NCBI RefSeq assembly: GCF_009757775.1
Contig: NZ_RHLK01000009.1
Coordinates: forward strand, 118,596-182,595
Length of the DNA: 64,000 nucleotides
DNA from: Paenibacillus lutrae
GTDB lineage: Bacteria; Bacillota; Bacilli; Paenibacillales; NBRC-103111
Direction of reading: 5' to 3'
Shown: positions 60,970 to 64,000 of the stretch, piece after piece
How positions within the stretch are numbered: the first letter of the stretch is position 1
Layout of the letters: every line of letters starts with the position of its first letter
Made by a program: the position numbers and the translations under genes
Notes under the pieces: model-generated
What the model saw: only the letters and a program-made list of their open reading frames with translations
What the model was told of the DNA's origin: nothing
The model's database searches: none

Positions 60970-61490
60970 CTACCCGGTATCATCCCAGATTGGACCACGC
61001 CGAACCTCTTGATACCCGATTTTTTTTTATTGAGTTCGATGACATGGCTATTTGTTACTTCGGTATGAGTGTAAATTAAACCAACATGATGATATTGAGC
61101 TTCTTCCTCCAACTTGAGTTTTAGCTTTGTGGCTAATTTCCGTCTACGATAGTTCGGATGAACCCATAATTGAAATATTTGAATAAATCGACCATCACTT
61201 TGAAATAATTTTCGGTCTATTTCGTTGAAAATTGTTTTCCAAGGATACATGGAATCCCTGTTTGCTACGGAATACATTAACATAGCAATTGGTTTGTTAT
61301 AAACAGAGTCCTCAATAATAAATGCACCTTTATCTAGATCAGTGAGATACCTTTGTATTTTCTGATTATGTTCTTCTTTTTCTCGGTCGGTCATTTCAGC
61401 TTCATTTGTAACTGTGTACCCATCGTTTTTTAAGTTAATATGAACCAGAAACTTATGGTCAGACATATTAGCATTTCGCATGTTTAGCAT
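60970..61490 (-). pseudogene. GNAT acetyltransferase broken in a poly-A run
   Basis: The start is the ATG at 61490 with GAGGTG upstream. The GNAT motif A region QIFQLWVHPNYRRRKLATKLK binds acetyl-CoA. At 61020-61028 a run of nine A (on the coding strand) ends the normal frame: reading straight gives ELNKKKSGIKRF, whereas a +1 (ten A) or -2 (seven A) shift gives ELNKKIGYQEVRRGPIWDD and a TAG at 60970-60972, the expected GNAT C-terminus. It could be a plain frameshift mutation, phase variation by slippage, or a sequencing error. Confidence 0.8.
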
Positions 61491-61757
61491 CCTATCACCT
61501 CACTTATAATCCAGATTTTATCACATATTCTATAAATCCTCTTGCTTCGCAGAGCTGCCCGTTCGCTTATTGATCGCCGCAGAACATCGCTTGTACCATA
61601 AGTATTTATAATAGGGCTGTAGATCTGCTCGTTTATTTCCTTATGTGCCATAATGTAAACTATCCTTCTTCTATCATGACTCCTCTTATATTTCAGTCAG
61701 AAGCTTTTTTGCTAATAATGGACTACGAAAAACCCAACTAAAAAAGGAGTGAACCCG

Positions 61758-62228
61758 ATGAGCGCCAAAACAAATGCCTGCCGCCTGCTGGACAAGCTCG
61801 GCATTTCCTATACACTGCATGAGTATGAATGGGACGAAGATCATCTCGATGCAGGGACCGTTGCTGGCAAGGTCGGACTTGATGTGCAGCATCTATACAA
61901 GACGCTTGTTCTCCGCGGCGACAAAACCGGGATTGTGATGGCCTGTATCCCTGGAGACCGGGAACTTGATCTGAAGGCACTTGCGGCAGGAAGCGGCAAT
62001 AAGAAGGTCGAGATGGTGCCTGTCAAAGAAATTCAAGCCCTGACTGGTTACATAAGGGGCGGGGTATCGCCGCTCGGCGCTAAGAAGAAATATCCGCTGT
62101 ATCTCGACAAGCAGGTGCTTCAGGTTGATCCGGTCAGCATCAGCGCGGGGCGCAGAGGCCTTCAAATATTTGTGAAGGGGACGGATCTGGCGGCGGCTTC
62201 CGAGGCCATTCTGTCGGATATAACGTAG
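61758..62228 (+). CDS. ybaK: Cys-tRNA(Pro)/Cys-tRNA(Cys) deacylase YbaK
   Basis: 156 residues from the ATG at 61758, with GGAG at 61746-61749; the GTG at 61749 is not preferred. The segments [38 protein letters not shown] and [21 protein letters not shown] are diagnostic of YbaK, a trans-editing deacylase that clears mischarged Cys-tRNA-Pro. Its terminator is shared with the convergent cyclophilin gene. Confidence 0.95.
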   Translation: MSAKTNACRLLDKLGISYTLHEYEWDEDHLDAGTVAGKVGLDVQHLYKTLVLRGDKTGIVMACIPGDRELDLKALAAGSGNKKVEMVPVKEIQALTGYIRGGVSPLGAKKKYPLYLDKQVLQVDPVSISAGRRGLQIFVKGTDLAAASEAILSDIT

Positions 62229-62247
62229 CAGAGCCCTTCACAAACAA

Positions 62248-62288
62248 AAGGACAAGCGGACCCGACGAATCGGGGACAGCTTGTCCTT
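62248..62288. terminator. Bidirectional terminator between ybaK and the cyclophilin gene
   Basis: AAGGACAAGC (62248-62257) pairs with GCTTGTCCTT (62279-62288), with an inner GC-rich stem. Confidence 0.85.
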
Positions 62289-62316
62289 CTCATGTGAGGC
62301 TCTTACTTGAGTAAAA

Positions 62317-63021
62317 TTACTTGCTTACGGTCTGCGGTTCCGGGTATTCAACTCCGAGTGTATCCACCGTTACTTTTTTCATTACCGGAGGGGTGTTCGG
62401 ACGATCCTGCGCGCCTTTAGGCGAGTTGACGATCTCGTCCACGACTTCCATACCCTCGGTTACTTTGCCGAAGGAAGCATACTGGTTATCCAGGTGCTCA
62501 GCATCCGCTACCATCACGAAGAACTGGGAACCTGCGGAATCCAGATCCTGCGCACGTGCCATCGACAGGATGCCGCGTGTGTGCTTCAGGTTGTTCTTGA
62601 AGCCATTGGAAGTGAATTCTCCTTTAATGCCATAGCCGGGACCGCCCATGCCGGTGCCCTCAGGATCGCCGCCCTGAATCATGAAGCCTGGGATGACACG
62701 GTGGAAAATCGTACCGTCATATTTGCCCTTTTTGATCAGGGAAATAAAGTTGTTGACGGTATTGGGCGCGACTTGCGGATATAGCTCGGCCTTGATCTTC
62801 TTGCCGTTGTCCATCTCGATCGTGACGATCGGATTTTTGCCGTCGGTCTTCGGCTCATCGCTTGGGGACGGGCTTGGTGTTGCTGTTGCCGGAGGAGTCG
62901 CCGTAGCGCCTCCTGTTCCTGCTTCCGGCGCAGCTTTCCCGCATCCTGCCAGGATGAGCAGTGCGGTCATGAGCATGGCCATCAGAATTACTGTACTTCT
63001 ACGCTTGCCTGTCATCTTCAT
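62317..63021 (-). CDS. Cyclophilin-type peptidyl-prolyl isomerase lipoprotein
   Basis: 234 residues, ATG at 63021; an ATG at 63015 has better ribosome-site spacing. A lipoprotein signal peptide ends in LAGC (Cys at about 27), followed by a Thr/Pro-rich linker. The cyclophilin domain is complete with FHRVIPGFMIQGGD, GIKGEF and SAGSQFFVMVADAEHLDNQYASFGKV. It would speed prolyl isomerisation in proteins outside the membrane. Confidence 0.95.
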   Translation of the reverse strand: MKMTGKRRSTVILMAMLMTALLILAGCGKAAPEAGTGGATATPPATATPSPSPSDEPKTDGKNPIVTIEMDNGKKIKAELYPQVAPNTVNNFISLIKKGKYDGTIFHRVIPGFMIQGGDPEGTGMGGPGYGIKGEFTSNGFKNNLKHTRGILSMARAQDLDSAGSQFFVMVADAEHLDNQYASFGKVTEGMEVVDEIVNSPKGAQDRPNTPPVMKKVTVDTLGVEYPEPQTVSK

Positions 63022-63132
63022 ACCACCTTATTGAGTCGATTTGTATACTATCATACCTTGTTTAGGTGATGATTGTAAATTTTGGAGAGGGAGGAGAAAA
63101 GATTCTATCTCTATATCATATACCGGTAAAAA

Positions 63133-63161
63133 TTGACTCCTTGAATCGAATATGCTAAATT
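63133..63161 (+). promoter_or_regulatory. Promoter of the glutathione peroxidase gene
   Basis: TTGACT (63133-63138), 17 bases, TAAATT (63156-63161). Confidence 0.55.
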
Positions 63162-63265
63162 GAATGAAGTACATATATTGCGCGCAATTAAATTGTGTGT
63201 ATAACAAAAATCCGGCACATGCAAACGACTTCGACATGCCCGGACCAACGGAGGCGTCCTATACT

Positions 63266-63811
63266 ATGAGCGTTTATGAATATTCGGCCCGCAACATTCG
63301 CGGCACAGAAACGAAGCTCGAAGAATACAAGGGCAAGGTTCTCGTCCTGGTGAACACAGCCAGCAAATGCGGCTTCACCTCCCAGTATGCGGATTTGCAG
63401 AAGCTATACGACAAATACCGCGACCGGGGACTCGTGGTTCTCGGGTTTCCATGCAACCAGTTTGGCGAGCAGGAGCCGGGCACGAACGAAGAGGTCCATA
63501 CGTTCTGCCAGCTTACCTATGGCGTGAGTTTCCCGCTCTTCGAGAAAATCGACGTCCGTGGAGAGGACAAGCATCCGCTGTTCGCTTATTTGACGGAGCA
63601 GAAGCCGTTCGAAGGCTTTGATCTGAATCACCCTTCCGGCAAAATGCTGAATGCATTCATCCAGGAAAAGCAGCCCCACCTGCTGCACGGCAACGACGTG
63701 AAATGGAACTTCACCAAGTTCCTGGTTAGCCGTGACGGTGAAGTTGTACAGCGTTTCGAATCCACGGTTGATCCGCTCGACATGGAGCAGGAGATTGAGG
63801 CCGTGCTGTAA
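63266..63811 (+). CDS. Glutathione peroxidase family protein
   Basis: 181 residues from the ATG at 63266, with GGAGG at 63250-63254. The peroxidatic motif NTASKCGFT places the reactive Cys at 35, and GFPCNQFGEQEPG and WNFTKFLV carry the Gln and Trp of the catalytic tetrad. In Firmicutes such cysteine enzymes probably use thioredoxin rather than glutathione. It acts against peroxides in the cytoplasm. Confidence 0.96.
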   Translation: MSVYEYSARNIRGTETKLEEYKGKVLVLVNTASKCGFTSQYADLQKLYDKYRDRGLVVLGFPCNQFGEQEPGTNEEVHTFCQLTYGVSFPLFEKIDVRGEDKHPLFAYLTEQKPFEGFDLNHPSGKMLNAFIQEKQPHLLHGNDVKWNFTKFLVSRDGEVVQRFESTVDPLDMEQEIEAVL

Positions 63812-63844
63812 CGCGGAGTTATATCCTATACTTCTATACAAGAA

Positions 63845-63922
63845 AAGGAACCTACGTTAAGCCGTAGGTTCCTTCAGCCTGTAGACAAAGTTCCGTAAGG
63901 AGCAGGGTCTACAGGCTTTTTT
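63845..63922 (+). terminator. Tandem intrinsic terminators after the glutathione peroxidase gene
   Basis: First stem AAGGAACCTACG (63845-63856) with CGTAGGTTCCTT (63863-63874). Second stem AGCCTGTAGAC (63876-63886) with GTCTACAGGCT (63907-63917), then TTTTT. Confidence 0.9.
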
Positions 63923-63962
63923 ATCGAATTAGTAAGTAAAACGGTGAGCCGAGGTGTAAAAA

Positions 63963-64000
63963 ATGCTGAGTAAGAGCAATAACGAAGGTCGCTTTCAAGT
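63963..64000 (+). CDS. Start of an unidentified gene (partial)
   Basis: ATG at 63963 with GAGGTG about 8 bases upstream; only 12 codons (MLSKSNNEGRFQ) lie in the window. Too short to assign. Confidence 0.45.
   Translation, partial: MLSKSNNEGRFQ

Noticed and set aside
1..64000. CRISPR arrays, complete insertion sequences or prophage
   Set aside because: No evenly spaced repeat array, transposase, integrase or phage structural gene could be recognised.

Overview
The window looks like chromosomal DNA of an endospore-forming, low-to-moderate GC Firmicute, most likely Paenibacillaceae. The evidence is strong GGAGG ribosome sites with frequent GTG/TTG starts, a T-box threonyl-tRNA synthetase, a BclA-type collagen-like spore-surface protein, a YheC/D-type spore coat ATP-grasp protein, two futalosine-pathway menaquinone genes and an RHS toxin graveyard. 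The genus is inferred from gene content only; no database search was possible.

Layout. 1-0.9 kb: the tail of a probable GH18 gene and a lipoprotein. 1.3-9.6 kb: a tight five-gene operon of SWIM zinc-finger, HEAT-like, MoxR AAA+ ATPase, DUF5682-type and VWA proteins, comparable to the E. coli yehLMPQ set. 9.8-11.7 kb: an isolated, unusually large flagellin. 11.9-20.5 kb: an RNA-repair island with two WYL regulators on the minus strand, then on the plus strand a tRNA-like RNA whose halves are in permuted order, a strong terminator hairpin, a nucleotidyltransferase, Hen1, Pnkp and a SLOG-family YpsA protein. 20.7-27.2 kb: a MORN-repeat secreted protein, two SDR enzymes and an osmoprotectant ABC transporter (ATPase plus permease/binding-protein fusion). 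27.4-32.6 kb: spore-surface collagen-like protein, YheC/D protein, PfpI-family protein, T-box and thrS. 32.8-42.4 kb: housekeeping and accessory enzymes (flavin monooxygenase behind a terminator-controlled leader, M50-like protease, SpeD, signal peptidase I, DsbA/FrnE, old-yellow-enzyme, MqnD, MqnB). 42.8-49.9 kb: TPR protein, small membrane and secreted proteins under three repeated ECF-sigma-like promoters, an AT-rich orphan gene pair, and a trypsin-like protease. 49.9-57.5 kb: two paralogous SDRs flanking LysR/FMN-reductase and AraC/Gfo-Idh/acetyl-xylan-esterase units. 57.5-64 kb: RseB/LolA-like secreted protein, two orphan RHS toxin tips with immunity genes sharing a 158-bp repeat, a GNAT gene broken in a poly-A run, YbaK, a cyclophilin lipoprotein and glutathione peroxidase.

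How the parts fit. The most interesting unit is at 11.9-20.5 kb. Pnkp and Hen1 together heal, methylate and seal RNAs cut by ribotoxins. Here they sit with a nucleotidyltransferase, paired WYL sensors and a candidate RNA that folds as a tRNA closed at the acceptor end by a GCAA loop and open at the anticodon, which is the shape of a tRNA broken in its anticodon loop. This suggests a guide, decoy or sensor for RNA damage. The fold is read from visible base pairing; the function is inference.
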